A DNA stretch of 64,000 nt, taken from Pedobacter sp. SYSU D00535 (GTDB taxonomy: Bacteria > Bacteroidota > Bacteroidia > Sphingobacteriales > Sphingobacteriaceae). A model generated the notes under the pieces. The model saw only the letters and a list, made by a program, of their open reading frames with translations, was not told the origin of the DNA and did no database searches. Both the position numbers and the translations under genes were made by a program. Numbering within the stretch: the first letter of the stretch is position 1; each line of letters opens with the position of its first letter. Where the stretch lies: contig NZ_JAFEWD010000001.1 of the NCBI RefSeq assembly GCF_017355855.1, positions 124,001 to 188,000 of the forward strand. The letters run 5' to 3'. Below, piece after piece: positions 9,868-18,451 of the stretch.

Positions 9868-10775
9868 AGTGCTTTTAATCGATAATCAGCCAGGTATTTT
9901 AGCACTGCTGTTTCCTTCGCTTTGGCTTCAAACATAATGTCGACCTCAGCGCCATAGGTATTTACACGACTATACAGGAAGTCTGCATGTGCAGTTGCGG
10001 CAGCAGTAGGGTCTTCAAAACGCTTTCGGGAGCTGGAAAAATGGACTACAGGAGTAATGTCAGCAGGCCAGGTTTCAATGGCTGCAGAAAATGCCTCTTC
10101 CTCAGTCATGTCTCCGCTGCAGAATTGGTGATGGAAGTAGTCAAATACAAGGGGGATACCTATTTGCTGGTGCAACCACAGCAAGTCCCTGATATTGAAC
10201 ATATTCGCTTTATCATCGTTCTCTACCGTGAGACGTGCCCGGATAGAATCAGGCAAGGCTGTATAGCTTTCGGCAAATCTAGCCAGCGCTGTATTCTTAT
10301 CACCGAAAGCGCCGCCAACATGAATGTTAATTTTGGCAAAAGGGCTTTGTGGAAGACCCATCAGGTCCATAATTTCAGCGTGCTGTCGCAGTTCTTTAAT
10401 CGTCTTCGTGAGGACGCTGGGAGTATTAGTAGCAAGTACGTTAAATGGACCCGGATGAAAGCTAAGCCTGATGTCGTTATTTCTTGCCTTAGTTCCAGCT
10501 CTTTGCAATACGATTTTGATCTGCTCATAATCCGGAAGATCACTTATCTCATATTCGCTCATCCAGGGAAACATGTCGGAACTCATCCGATAAAATCGGA
10601 GGCGATGCTTTAGATTCCATTCGAGCACCTTTTCCAGGTCACGGACATTCGCCAGGGCATGGCTGGAAGCATAAGCGATTCCTTTTTCAAGGAAAGTCTT
10701 TTTAATCATCGCCCTGTTCACCTGTACTTTTTCAGCAGCCAGGGTCAAATTAAGTGCCGCATAGCCATATCGCAT
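9864..10775 (-). CDS. uvsE: UV DNA damage endonuclease UvsE/UVDE
   Basis: This 303-residue protein matches the UVDE family across its length. The N-terminus MRYGYAALNLTL and YRMSSDMFPW are typical, and the TIM-barrel metal-binding segments are present (SFHPGP, INIHVGG, TVENDD, FDYFHHQF, VHFSSSR). UVDE nicks DNA just 5' of cyclobutane dimers, 6-4 photoproducts and some other lesions, starting an excision pathway independent of UvrABC. The start codon follows a good ribosome site (AAAGGAGAAAG, about 4 nt spacing). It is the first gene of a two-gene operon with the polA paralogue, overlapping by 4 bp. The 5' flank is AT-rich and then enters a repeat cluster. Confidence 0.92.
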   Translation of the reverse strand: MRYGYAALNLTLAAEKVQVNRAMIKKTFLEKGIAYASSHALANVRDLEKVLEWNLKHRLRFYRMSSDMFPWMSEYEISDLPDYEQIKIVLQRAGTKARNNDIRLSFHPGPFNVLATNTPSVLTKTIKELRQHAEIMDLMGLPQSPFAKINIHVGGAFGDKNTALARFAESYTALPDSIRARLTVENDDKANMFNIRDLLWLHQQIGIPLVFDYFHHQFCSGDMTEEEAFSAAIETWPADITPVVHFSSSRKRFEDPTAAATAHADFLYSRVNTYGAEVDIMFEAKAKETAVLKYLADYRLKAL

Positions 10776-10929
10776 CTTTCTCCTTTTTTAGCAGATTTTA
10801 TCTTCAAACAATTATCAAGCACAACCATTTTAAAGCTCGCAGTGTTTTAGAACAATGGCAGAAGGTCCGGCCATTGTTCTATTGGGAGAGAAGCTAGCGT
10901 TCCTTGTCGGAGAGCGGGCATAACTGTGG

Positions 10930-11169
10930 GGTTAAACTAGCTAACCGGTACTACCCTTGATTTTGAGTACTTCAATTATCCGCTTAACAGCTTTTTTACT
11001 TCCTTGCTTGTATCAATTGCTCTAGTCGCACTATCGTTGATCCGGAGGGCCTGGACTTCCCTCGAGCGCTGATCCAGGAACTGTGAGGCTGCCATGAGCG
11101 AAAAGGCACCTTGGGAGTGCCCTCATAGCCGGGCAGGCCTAGTTCCTTTTTTCTTGATAAAAAAGGAAC
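10930..11169 (+). repeat. Linker type 2, internally deleted element A and end hairpin
   Basis: From 10935 the sequence matches the second linker type also found at 40983-41090 (GCTAACCGGTACTACCCTTGA, CGCTTAACAGCTTTTT, GCACTATCGTTGATCC). Element A begins as usual but jumps from GGACTTCCCTC straight to GAGCGCTGATCCAGG, losing the left arm and loop. The junction lies at a CCCTC found at both deletion ends, consistent with slippage or recombination at a 5-bp direct repeat. The outer tag TGCCCTCATAGCC and a perfect 11-bp hairpin (11142-11169, arms GTTCCTTTTTT and AAAAAAGGAAC, loop CTTGAT) close the copy. From 11170 to 11314 I see no gene. Confidence 0.7.
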
Positions 11170-11314
11170 CAAAAAATCAAGACAAAAATAAGCTTCAGCC
11201 CGCAAGGCCCGCTCTGGCCCGCATTTTTGTCGCCTCACCCGCGTCCTTCGAACGACCTTTCTACCCGCTGCAAACGTATGTTTTTCAAACAGGCCTTTTT
11301 GGATGTAACTGAAA

Positions 11315-11765
11315 TCGCACTATCGTTGATCCGGAGGCCCGGACTTCCCTCAGTGCCGGAAAAAGTTCTGGCAGCAGCAGGCCCTGTGCAACGGAAAAGG
11401 GCATTAGCTGGTTGCGAAGCGAGGGATATGAGTATCGGGGCAAAGCAGCCCAGCCCTGTGCGCTGCTGGCAGAACTGTGCGGTTGACTCGTGCGAAAAAG
11501 GCACCTTGGGAAGTCCTTGAACTTTTGGTTACTTTTCTTTCAAGAGAACCGACCGAAGGGAGTTCATGAGTGCCAATGAAAACGAATAATCAGACGAATA
11601 AAAGTGACAAGAACCAAAGGCACCTTGGGAAGTCCTTGAGCTTTTCAGGATTTGATTTGATTTTTAATAGCCCGAAAGAGATCGCTTCGCTAAGTTTTGC
11701 CCAACTTTTTGACAAGAAAAGTTGGAAGGGGACTAGTCAGCAGCACTGCAAAACTTCCGGAGTAG
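11315..11765 (+). repeat. Element A type II with two tail hairpins
   Basis: A type II element A runs from GTTGATCCGGAGG through left arm AGTTCTGGCAGCAGC to right arm GCTGCTGGCAGAACT. The outer stem GGACTTCCC/GGGAAGTCC closes it. The first tail hairpin has arms GTTACTTTT (11528-11536) and AAAAGTGAC (11600-11608), separated by an insert of about 63 bp. A second unit with GGCACCTTGGGAAGTCC follows and ends in hairpin 11701-11725 (CCAACTTTT/AAAAGTTGG). A short stretch at 11815-11860 (GTGTAGCGAGAAGTGCATTTT) resembles 17397-17445 and may be a further minor repeat. Confidence 0.75.
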
Positions 11766-11949
11766 TAGCTTTATAAGTATCATCAGCCTCGTGCTCATCG
11801 CCTCGTCTGCCGCCGGAGTGTAGCGAGAAGTGCATTTTCAATCCATCTTATTGTTTCAATTAAGGTACTAATCTTTCAACTGGCCATCACTTCGACGACT
11901 CTTTATAGTACAGGTCTTGGTTCAAGCTCCTGCTTAGCAAAGCCAAACA

Positions 11950-13728
11950 CTACCTGATAGCAAAACCACCTACAGGAATTCTCAGGCCAAAAAAGGAGTA
12001 GCCGCGTCCTGAAAACAAATTGCTGCCGTAGCCTAGTTGGAGAAAATCCTGAAATATAGAGAAGGTTCCACCCATGCCGATCTCCATCGCTCCATTGCCG
12101 TCAAAGTCTAGGCTGGAGATATTTAGACCAAGGCCTGGCGAGAAAAAGGTATGATAGCTAAGGGATTTCCTTGAGTTTTCTCTGTTTTTCCAGATGCCTT
12201 TCAACAGGATGCTGTAAGAGGGCGCGTACTGAAACAAGGCTTTGTTGTCTGACCGCTCCAGTAAGGGAACCGGGTCGAGGAATAGAAAGCTAACTGCCGT
12301 GCGGACATAAGCAGAGCAGAAGTACAGGCGGTATCTTAGTGTTTGGAGATCACGGAGGGCGGAACTGCCTTTGCCATAGGCAATTCTAATGACAAGGGCG
12401 TCTCCCAAATCTCTTTCACCGCTGGTTTCCAGGTTTAGCGTACCCGATTCCGGAAGCCGGTCGAGGGTCATCTTTTTTACCTCCTGCGAAAACTGATAAG
12501 CCTCCGTGCGAAAGGCTTCACCGTGCACAAGCACCTCAACGGCATTCCTGATCCTGTTCTCGGCAACACCCAGCTCTTCCTTGAATCCCCTGCTTAATTG
12601 TTTTAGATCCTCCGAAAGCTTCTCTACATCAGCCTGAAGGCCGCCCTTCACAGTTTTTAGCTGTTGATCCACCAATGCCGCATTTGAAGTAAGGTTTTCG
12701 TAAAGCTGTTCTGTTTTGGTCCTTAACTCTGCTACATCTGCATTAAACTCAACCAGGTGGGCATCAGATGCGCCACTGAAAGGTTGCTTGTATTTTTCGA
12801 CGGTTGCTTCGATGAAGGAGTTGTATAATAGCAGCTCACCTTGAGACTTTTCAAGAGCGGCTTTTGCGCCACCTAAATCTTGCGAGGCCCGGTCCAGAAT
12901 ACTACTGAGGCTTGCCTCGAGTGTTTGAAGGTTTTGAGCCGTTTTAGTGTCTAATGCCGATAGCAGCAGCTCTCTGATTGCGTTTCTCGTATTCAGCGCT
13001 GCTCCCAGTCCCTCACGGTTTGCTACACTTGCCAGCTGCGCAATCGCCTTCATCTCTTGTTGTTGCTCCTCGGGAAGGAGGTATATGAACTGGGCCACCT
13101 GATACGGTTTTTGTGGAGCGATATCATCAAATCCGGGAATATGGAGAGCCCTTTGCCCTTGTTTAGTCTCTATCCAGGCGCCAAGTTGAACGTAGGAGCC
13201 GTTTGCTTTCAGTTCCGCCTTTAGTTCGTCTTCCAGTGTCTCTACCATTAGACGTGCAGCCTTGAAAAGAAGCGCGTATTGGTCATTTATATTATCAACT
13301 CCCGCTCCACGAACAAGTGTGTAAGCCTTCATTCCCTGTGGATCTCTTAAAATAAGATTGGTATAAGGGGCGAGTTTTTTCAGCGACTGTTGCCATCTTA
13401 GGTCAGTTTTCTGGCCTTTATCAAATTCTTCTATCGCTCGCGCCAGCGTCTGCAATGCTTCTACCTCCTTCTCTAGCATCATTCTCAGTTTTCGGAGCCT
13501 TTCTGTTAGTTCTTTGTGAGCAGTGGTATCTGCCATACGGGAATAGAGCTGCTCTCGGTCGAGTTGGATGGTAAGGATACTATTAGGATCTACCACACGG
13601 TAGTTTGGTTCGTGATCGATATCCTTACCATTCGAGGTGGTTTCTTTGATCCTAAGTACCGGCTTTTCCTGCGAATATATTAGGAGGCCGTTCAAACATA
13701 GGATCACTGTGAAAATATGTTTCTTCAT
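11950..13728 (-). CDS. Secreted coiled-coil protein, unrecognised
   Basis: I do not recognise this 592-residue protein. It has a signal peptide (MKKHIFTVILCLNGLLIYSQ), so it is exported. Residues of about 60-110 and 270-420 are rich in Leu, Glu, Lys and Ala with heptad-like spacing, suggesting long helical or coiled-coil regions. The last 150 residues are rich in aromatic and Gly residues with alternating hydrophobicity (FFSPGLGLNISSL, GMGGTFSIF), ending in FGLRIPVGGFAIR, which resembles beta strands of an outer-membrane domain. The gene follows the 122-codon gene upstream after 2 bp, so they are probably co-transcribed. An outer-membrane or periplasmic scaffold role is only a guess. Confidence 0.7.
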   Translation of the reverse strand: MKKHIFTVILCLNGLLIYSQEKPVLRIKETTSNGKDIDHEPNYRVVDPNSILTIQLDREQLYSRMADTTAHKELTERLRKLRMMLEKEVEALQTLARAIEEFDKGQKTDLRWQQSLKKLAPYTNLILRDPQGMKAYTLVRGAGVDNINDQYALLFKAARLMVETLEDELKAELKANGSYVQLGAWIETKQGQRALHIPGFDDIAPQKPYQVAQFIYLLPEEQQQEMKAIAQLASVANREGLGAALNTRNAIRELLLSALDTKTAQNLQTLEASLSSILDRASQDLGGAKAALEKSQGELLLYNSFIEATVEKYKQPFSGASDAHLVEFNADVAELRTKTEQLYENLTSNAALVDQQLKTVKGGLQADVEKLSEDLKQLSRGFKEELGVAENRIRNAVEVLVHGEAFRTEAYQFSQEVKKMTLDRLPESGTLNLETSGERDLGDALVIRIAYGKGSSALRDLQTLRYRLYFCSAYVRTAVSFLFLDPVPLLERSDNKALFQYAPSYSILLKGIWKNRENSRKSLSYHTFFSPGLGLNISSLDFDGNGAMEIGMGGTFSIFQDFLQLGYGSNLFSGRGYSFFGLRIPVGGFAIR

Positions 13729-13730
13729 AT

Positions 13731-14099
13731 CTAGTTCGTTTCGGCAAGCATAAAGGCGGCGTCGATCTCGGCAGGGTTGGTATTAGTGACGATATAGGCA
13801 ATGGATCCTCCAGAGGTAATGCTCAGGGCTAGGATTCCAGAGGGCCATGGACTTGTTATTCCGGCAACCCCGTCGCTCAAAGGCATAGACAACAGCTTTG
13901 GGTAAAGTGGAGTAGGATCGGGTGCAGTTATTACCCAGCGCCAGTTCCAAGCCTGTTTTAAGGCTTCTGTCATTAAGCTTTGGTGCATTGGACTATTCCC
14001 CAAAATCAGAAGGTATACTTTATTGGAAGTGCTCAGATACTGATTAAACTCGGCTGCGGCTACAGGACCCGCGGAAAGGATAAGATTGGGATTGGTCAT
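13731..14099 (-). CDS. Hypothetical 122-aa protein
   Basis: No family is recognised. The protein has no signal peptide or membrane segment. It is rich in Ala, Ser, Pro and Leu and contains a segment ILALSITSGGSIAYIVTNTNPAEIDAAFML that could form a small alpha/beta fold. Its stop lies 2 bp before the start of the secreted coiled-coil gene, so the two form an operon whose promoter should lie between 14100 and 14397. That gap is AT-rich around 14140-14165 and holds no other gene. Confidence 0.6.
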   Translation of the reverse strand: MTNPNLILSAGPVAAAEFNQYLSTSNKVYLLILGNSPMHQSLMTEALKQAWNWRWVITAPDPTPLYPKLLSMPLSDGVAGITSPWPSGILALSITSGGSIAYIVTNTNPAEIDAAFMLAETN

Positions 14100-14397
14100 G
14101 GGGCGATTGTGTTAGGTGTCATACCTGGTTTCAGTTGGATAAATTTAGAAAAAAAATTTCGTTAAAGGGTCGACTTTTTCTTCTCTTTTAAAGTAATTGT
14201 GCAAGAGGGCCAAAATAATCCTATGCTGCTATAGTAGTTATCCCGAATTTATTTCAGGAGAAATAGCTGCCTCTGGCACTGTCAGGATGCCCTCCTTACA
14301 AATCAGTGTTTAAAGTTTTTCCAACTTATTTCACGCTGTTTAATAGCCTAACAATCACTTGCTCCCAGATAAAAGATCAAGAGCATCTACAGTCGCT

Positions 14398-17196
14398 TTA
14401 GTTAAAGTGCTCCGCTTTATACTGCCGGATAAGTTTCAGAAGCAGGTTTTTGGGGCTCCGTTTGCAAATTTCTTCTTCTACCCTTAGTACCTGCTCTTTT
14501 GCTTCTTCCTTATTCCCCCTTTGGTAAGCAACCAGGGCCAGTCCATATTCCCCATACAGTCTCCCAATCAAAATCTTATTATTTTGCCTCACCGCCTCGA
14601 ATATTTTAGCTGCTTCAGTTAGCGCTCTTTCCGTTCCCACCCGCAGGTACGCCAGGCCGAGGCGAGGATTGATCTGGTAATTGCCCCCTTCGCCTCCATA
14701 GTTATTTATCTCAGTTTTTGCATCGCGGTAATGGCTCAGGCAGCCGGAAATATCATTTGTCTTGTAGCATACATCTCCAGCAACCATATAAATCCGGTAC
14801 AAAATCCAGGGTTCACAGCTACTTTTCTTGTCTAAAGCCTTTTCAATAAATTCTTTGGCCTTACTGCATTTCCAATTCGGTCGTTCTATTTCCACCCGAG
14901 CCAGCCAGGCGCAGGAAAGTGCTTCCAGATCATTCTTCCCCGGGTCAGTCTGGCAGTGAGCTTCGAGTAGTTGCTTCCCCTCCAGTATATAGGCTTCCGC
15001 CTTATCTAGTTCGTCTTCTTCTACGCAGGTCCAGCCGAGCGCGTCAATCTTAAACAGTGCCTCCTGAAAGTATCTTCGTTTGCTCTTACATGCCTCTATT
15101 GCTGCTAAGATCATCTCGATACGGAAGGAATTGTAAAACCGGCTATCCATATAATGCACCAGGTAGTTCGCCAGCTTGCAGAGATGATCTGCCGCTTCGG
15201 GAATTTCCATAGTCCATTTTATTGCTTGCTCAACAAAGCTCCAGTGATCGTCTAAAAGGTCCATGGATGGAGATACCAGACTATTCCAGTAGGTTTCATC
15301 GGGGAACTCCCGTTTAATAATTTTTTTGACGAGCTTTAGATAATAGTTGATAAACTTTATTTTAATCTCACTTTGTGCTTCCGTTTGCTCGCCCATGGGC
15401 GCACCTTCATGTCCTTCTTTTGCCTTTTCAGCAAGGAAGGTGATAAGGGTTGGGTGTATCTGGCAATACTTATCGTGTTGGTCAATCACCAGGAGGTTCC
15501 AGTCTGCCAGTTCTTTTAAAGCATCGTTGAAATCCTTCCAATCCCATCCGCATACCTCCTTAAGCGCTTCCCGTGGAATACCGTTTTTTTGAGTAAGTAA
15601 GGAAATGTAGGACAACAGTGCTCTCGACTTCTCTAACGCATCGTAGGATATATTGTAGAGCAGCCTGAAGGTAGAACGAAGATCCCGCTTCTGATCATTG
15701 GGAACCTTAATCGAGTTCCTGTGTCTTAATAGACCGATAATGAGGAGTATGACCTGCGGATTCCCTGACGAGATCGTGAACAACGATTTCAATGTCCTTT
15801 CATCTGGTGTGAAGTTAACTTCGCTGAACTTCAATTCCTGAACCAGGATTTTTCGAAAGGTTTCCTCACTGAACCCTTTCAGCGGATAGGGATTATGTTT
15901 GAAGTTCGGCGGTACCTGGCTGGTTAAAAGTACTTCGCTGGGCGGTGCGATCTGCTGGATCCACCGGCTTAGGGGCTCGTTTTTGTGCAGGTCAAAATTG
16001 TCAATAATGATCAGCACCGGCAGATCAGCCAGGATTTTGTTTACTGCATACTCTTTTGCTTTAATTTCACTCTCATTTATAAAGGTTATCCGAAGATATC
16101 CTGTGACCCTTCCAATCTCGTCAAACACCGCATTTAGTATTTTATTGGGATCTGTGAAATCGCACGTTGAGATCCAGACCACATATTCGAATCGAATAGG
16201 ATTTCTGACTTCAATGCTCGACCTCCCCAAACAGAGATAAGCCACTTCCTGTGCCAGACTTGTTTTCCCCGAGCCCGAAGGTCCCAGGATCACCGTCACC
16301 GGTTGCAGATTTAGGATGAGTTGGATGATGTCTTCCAGCTGCCTTTTATCCCAAATGCTAAAATTTGCGGGGGAATTTTTAAGATTGTGAACCGAGTCCA
16401 GCGACTGCACCCCCTGATTCTTTAAACTAATAAGGGTGTTCAGAAAGACGTCCAACTCCGAGTAGCGACGAAGCAGGATTGGTTTAACCACCTTTTTAAA
16501 CCGATAGGTGTCGAACTTTTTATCGGTGGTAACAATAAAATGCCTTCTGTTGAAAGCACCAAAGGTCTGAGTGATCGAATTGATAATGTGCTCAATATAG
16601 GGATCATTCAAACTGAAGCCGATGAAGAGGATCGTCTTCTGAATGAAGAGCATTTTGAGGCCTAAAAGAAAAGCGCTGTCCCGATATAACTCCTCGTACT
16701 GCCTGGTAAAGAGGATACAGTCCTCGGGGTTATCAATATCCCCGTGAATTTTGAAGATGAATTTTTTATTATCTGCTATCCGTGCCAGTTTAAACTTACC
16801 ATCGTTCATAATAACATTTGGCGAGTCCGACGCGTATTCGAAGGCTTTGTCGTAATTTGATGTAATTACCCTTTCTGTTATTTTAAGAATCTTCTTCTGC
16901 CGTTCGAAGTCTTGTTTTCTGTCCAGTTTGATCCGGTCTGACAGCTCTTTGACGATCAGGCTCCTATAATCGTCTTCCAGAAGATCAAGAATAAATAGCG
17001 GACTGATTGTGTCATTCCGCAGCAGGTCTTCCAAACACCTGTACTGCCGGCTATACCGCTTGGTTTTCTGTACGATATTCAGGGTTAGGTCTTTCCAGGA
17101 GGGCAGGCCGAGATACTGGGAGGTGCCGGCTCCGCAGAAAACGACGAGTTTATCGTCGTCCATTGCTTCTTTCAGTTCCCAGTAGTAATCTTCCAT
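14398..17196 (-). CDS. SIR2-STAND NTPase-TPR defence protein (Avs5-like)
   Basis: The 932-residue protein has three parts. An N-terminal SIR2 domain carries GAGTS (22-26), TSNYD (112-116), IHGD (150-153) and GFSLNDP; H151 is the expected catalytic histidine of the NAD-cleaving fold. A STAND/NB-ARC-type ATPase follows, with Walker A GPSGSGKTS (305-313) and Walker B IIIDNFD (D399). The C-terminus is helical with TPR-like repeats (GWTCVEEDELDKAEAY, AGDVCYKTNDISGCLSHY), the likely sensor. In Avs systems such proteins recognise phage proteins and then degrade NAD or DNA; SIR2-bearing STAND proteins are placed with Avs5. The gene stands alone. A 22-bp palindrome shared with three other units lies 125 bp upstream. 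Exact subfamily is uncertain; the domain order is clear. Confidence 0.88.
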   Translation of the reverse strand: MEDYYWELKEAMDDDKLVVFCGAGTSQYLGLPSWKDLTLNIVQKTKRYSRQYRCLEDLLRNDTISPLFILDLLEDDYRSLIVKELSDRIKLDRKQDFERQKKILKITERVITSNYDKAFEYASDSPNVIMNDGKFKLARIADNKKFIFKIHGDIDNPEDCILFTRQYEELYRDSAFLLGLKMLFIQKTILFIGFSLNDPYIEHIINSITQTFGAFNRRHFIVTTDKKFDTYRFKKVVKPILLRRYSELDVFLNTLISLKNQGVQSLDSVHNLKNSPANFSIWDKRQLEDIIQLILNLQPVTVILGPSGSGKTSLAQEVAYLCLGRSSIEVRNPIRFEYVVWISTCDFTDPNKILNAVFDEIGRVTGYLRITFINESEIKAKEYAVNKILADLPVLIIIDNFDLHKNEPLSRWIQQIAPPSEVLLTSQVPPNFKHNPYPLKGFSEETFRKILVQELKFSEVNFTPDERTLKSLFTISSGNPQVILLIIGLLRHRNSIKVPNDQKRDLRSTFRLLYNISYDALEKSRALLSYISLLTQKNGIPREALKEVCGWDWKDFNDALKELADWNLLVIDQHDKYCQIHPTLITFLAEKAKEGHEGAPMGEQTEAQSEIKIKFINYYLKLVKKIIKREFPDETYWNSLVSPSMDLLDDHWSFVEQAIKWTMEIPEAADHLCKLANYLVHYMDSRFYNSFRIEMILAAIEACKSKRRYFQEALFKIDALGWTCVEEDELDKAEAYILEGKQLLEAHCQTDPGKNDLEALSCAWLARVEIERPNWKCSKAKEFIEKALDKKSSCEPWILYRIYMVAGDVCYKTNDISGCLSHYRDAKTEINNYGGEGGNYQINPRLGLAYLRVGTERALTEAAKIFEAVRQNNKILIGRLYGEYGLALVAYQRGNKEEAKEQVLRVEEEICKRSPKNLLLKLIRQYKAEHFN

Positions 17197-17320
17197 TTAA
17201 GTTTGGTTGCGTTTGTAAAACGATAGTTGCCTTATGCTGATGCTTGAGGTAAAAGTCTAGTTATCAATTTGCTTACTGTCATAAGATCTTATAAAGGTCG
17301 GTACAGGAGGGAGTAAGTTG

Positions 17321-17342
17321 AAATAGCTATTAGTAGTCATTT
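17321..17342. promoter_or_regulatory. Shared 22-bp palindromic operator, site 1
   Basis: AAATAGCTA-TTAG-TAGTCATTT. The half-sites match the consensus AAATAGCTA-N4-TAGCTATTT defined by four copies in the window. It lies 125 bp upstream of the SIR2-STAND start. The distance suits an activator site more than a repressor site. Confidence 0.5.
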
Positions 17343-17474
17343 GTGTCTGGGATAGGAGGTTTTATAAGGAGCACTGAACGCGCCAGTTTGCAACGAGGGT
17401 GTAGTTAGAAATGCATTTTTAATGCATCTTATCGCTTCTATCAGAGCACTACCCCTCCAAGTAACTCAAATTGC

Positions 17475-17680
17475 ACTATCGTTGATCCTGAGGGCCCGGA
17501 CTTCCCTCAGTGCCGGCAAAAGTTGCTGGATCAGTAGGCTTTGAGAAATGGAAGAGGGCATTGGCTGCTTGGCTGAAGCCTAAGCCTTGTGCGTTTAGGG
17601 CCAAGCAGGCACAGCCCTCGGGTGCTGATGCAGGAACTGTGCGGCTGCCATGAGCGAAAAGGCACCTTTGGGATTCTTTT
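17475..17680 (+). repeat. Element A, type I
   Basis: A type I A element with the junction GTTGATCCTGAGGG, outer arm GGACTTCCC, diverged left arm (AGTTGCTGGATCAGT) and right arm GCTGATGCAGGAACT. The end of the outer stem is diverged (GGCACCTTTGGG). It abuts the left hairpin of the composite element at 17681. Between 17197 and 17474 I see only the palindrome at 17321 and a short stretch (17397-17445) resembling 11815-11860. Confidence 0.75.
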
Positions 17681-18256
17681 TTCTTTTTGTCTTGACACAA
17701 AAAGAAACAAAAAAGTCAAGCCTTCCCGAATGTTCCTTTGCCGCACAGGCAGCCGCACAAATTTGCACATCAGCTCGGGGCTGCACCTGGTTGTCCCCTG
17801 TAACGCGCAAACCTTCGCTTCAGACAACCAGCCAAGGCCCTATCCCAAAACACAAGCCAGCTGATGCGCAAATTTTTCCCGGAACTCACGGGACGGCGGT
17901 CCCATTGATCAACGGAACTGCAAGTTATCAACCAAGCTAACCGTACTACCCATGATAAAATGTGCTAGGGTGAAAAAGACAATGGTACTAGTAGTAGCGT
18001 TGATCCGGAGGGTCGGACTTCCCTCAGTGCCGGCAAAAGTTCCTGGATCAGCAGGGTTTGAGCAATGGAGGAGGGCATTGGCTGGTTGGCTGAAGCCTAA
18101 GCCTCGTGCGTTTAGGGCCAAGCAGGCGCAGCCCTCGTGCGCTGATCCAGGAACTGTGCGGCTGCCTTGAGCGAAAAGGCACCTTCGGAAGTCCTTGAAC
18201 TTTTGGTCCTTTTCTTTCAAGAGAAAAGGACTAGGCCTGCCCGGCCATGAGGGCAC
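17681..18256 (+). repeat. Complete composite repeat element (reference copy)
   Basis: This is the cleanest copy. The left hairpin at 17681-17706 (TTCTTTTTGT, loop CTTGAC, ACAAAAAGAA) and right hairpin at 18206-18231 (GTCCTTTTCT, loop TTCAAG, AGAAAAGGAC) are perfect. Together with adjoining bases they form imperfect terminal inverted repeats of about 45 bp. The right end adds the tag CTAGGCCTGCCCGGC, the reverse complement of the tag outside left ends at 6167 and 11118. Inside are element B (arms AAATTTGCACATCAGCT and AGCTGATGCGCAAATTT), a linker and a type I A. In A, GGACTTCC (18015-18022) pairs with GGAAGTCC (18187-18194), GTGCC (18027-18031) with GGCAC (18178-18182), and a 15-bp arm (18038-18052) perfectly with 18141-18155. 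Confidence 0.85.
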
Positions 18257-18259
18257 AAG

Positions 18260-18451
18260 TTACCCTTCTCTCAAAATCCCTTCAATCTCCTCTTCCGTCC
18301 CCCTCAACTTCCTCTGACAAAACCCTATCAACACCGACGCCCTCTTCACCTTCTCCGCCAGCTCATCAATCGACACCTCCTCATTATTAATATCCTGATA
18401 GATCTGCTCTAATTCCTTATACGCAGCCTCATAACTTAAATTCTCTTCCAT
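18260..18451 (-). CDS. xseB: Exodeoxyribonuclease VII small subunit
   Basis: The 63-residue helical protein has the usual size and pattern of XseB (LSYEAAYKELEQIYQDI, SIDELAEKVKRA, CQRKLRGTEEEIEGIL). It forms the coiled-coil partner of XseA in exonuclease VII, which degrades single-stranded DNA from both ends. Its start lies 23 bp inside the end of xseA, so expression is coupled. The stop codon sits 3 bp from the outer tag of the composite repeat at 18256. Confidence 0.93.
   Translation of the reverse strand: MEENLSYEAAYKELEQIYQDINNEEVSIDELAEKVKRASVLIGFCQRKLRGTEEEIEGILREG

Noticed and set aside
14270-14291. AAATAGCTG-CCTC-TGGCACTGT, possible fifth copy of the regulon palindrome
   Set aside because: The right half-site matches only about five of nine positions; kept out of the set, though its place upstream of 13731-14099 is suggestive.
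17531-18170. Several 65-115-aa frames on both strands of the repeat cluster
   Set aside because: They coincide exactly with elements A and B, share no start or ribosome site, and differ between copies by frameshifting changes.
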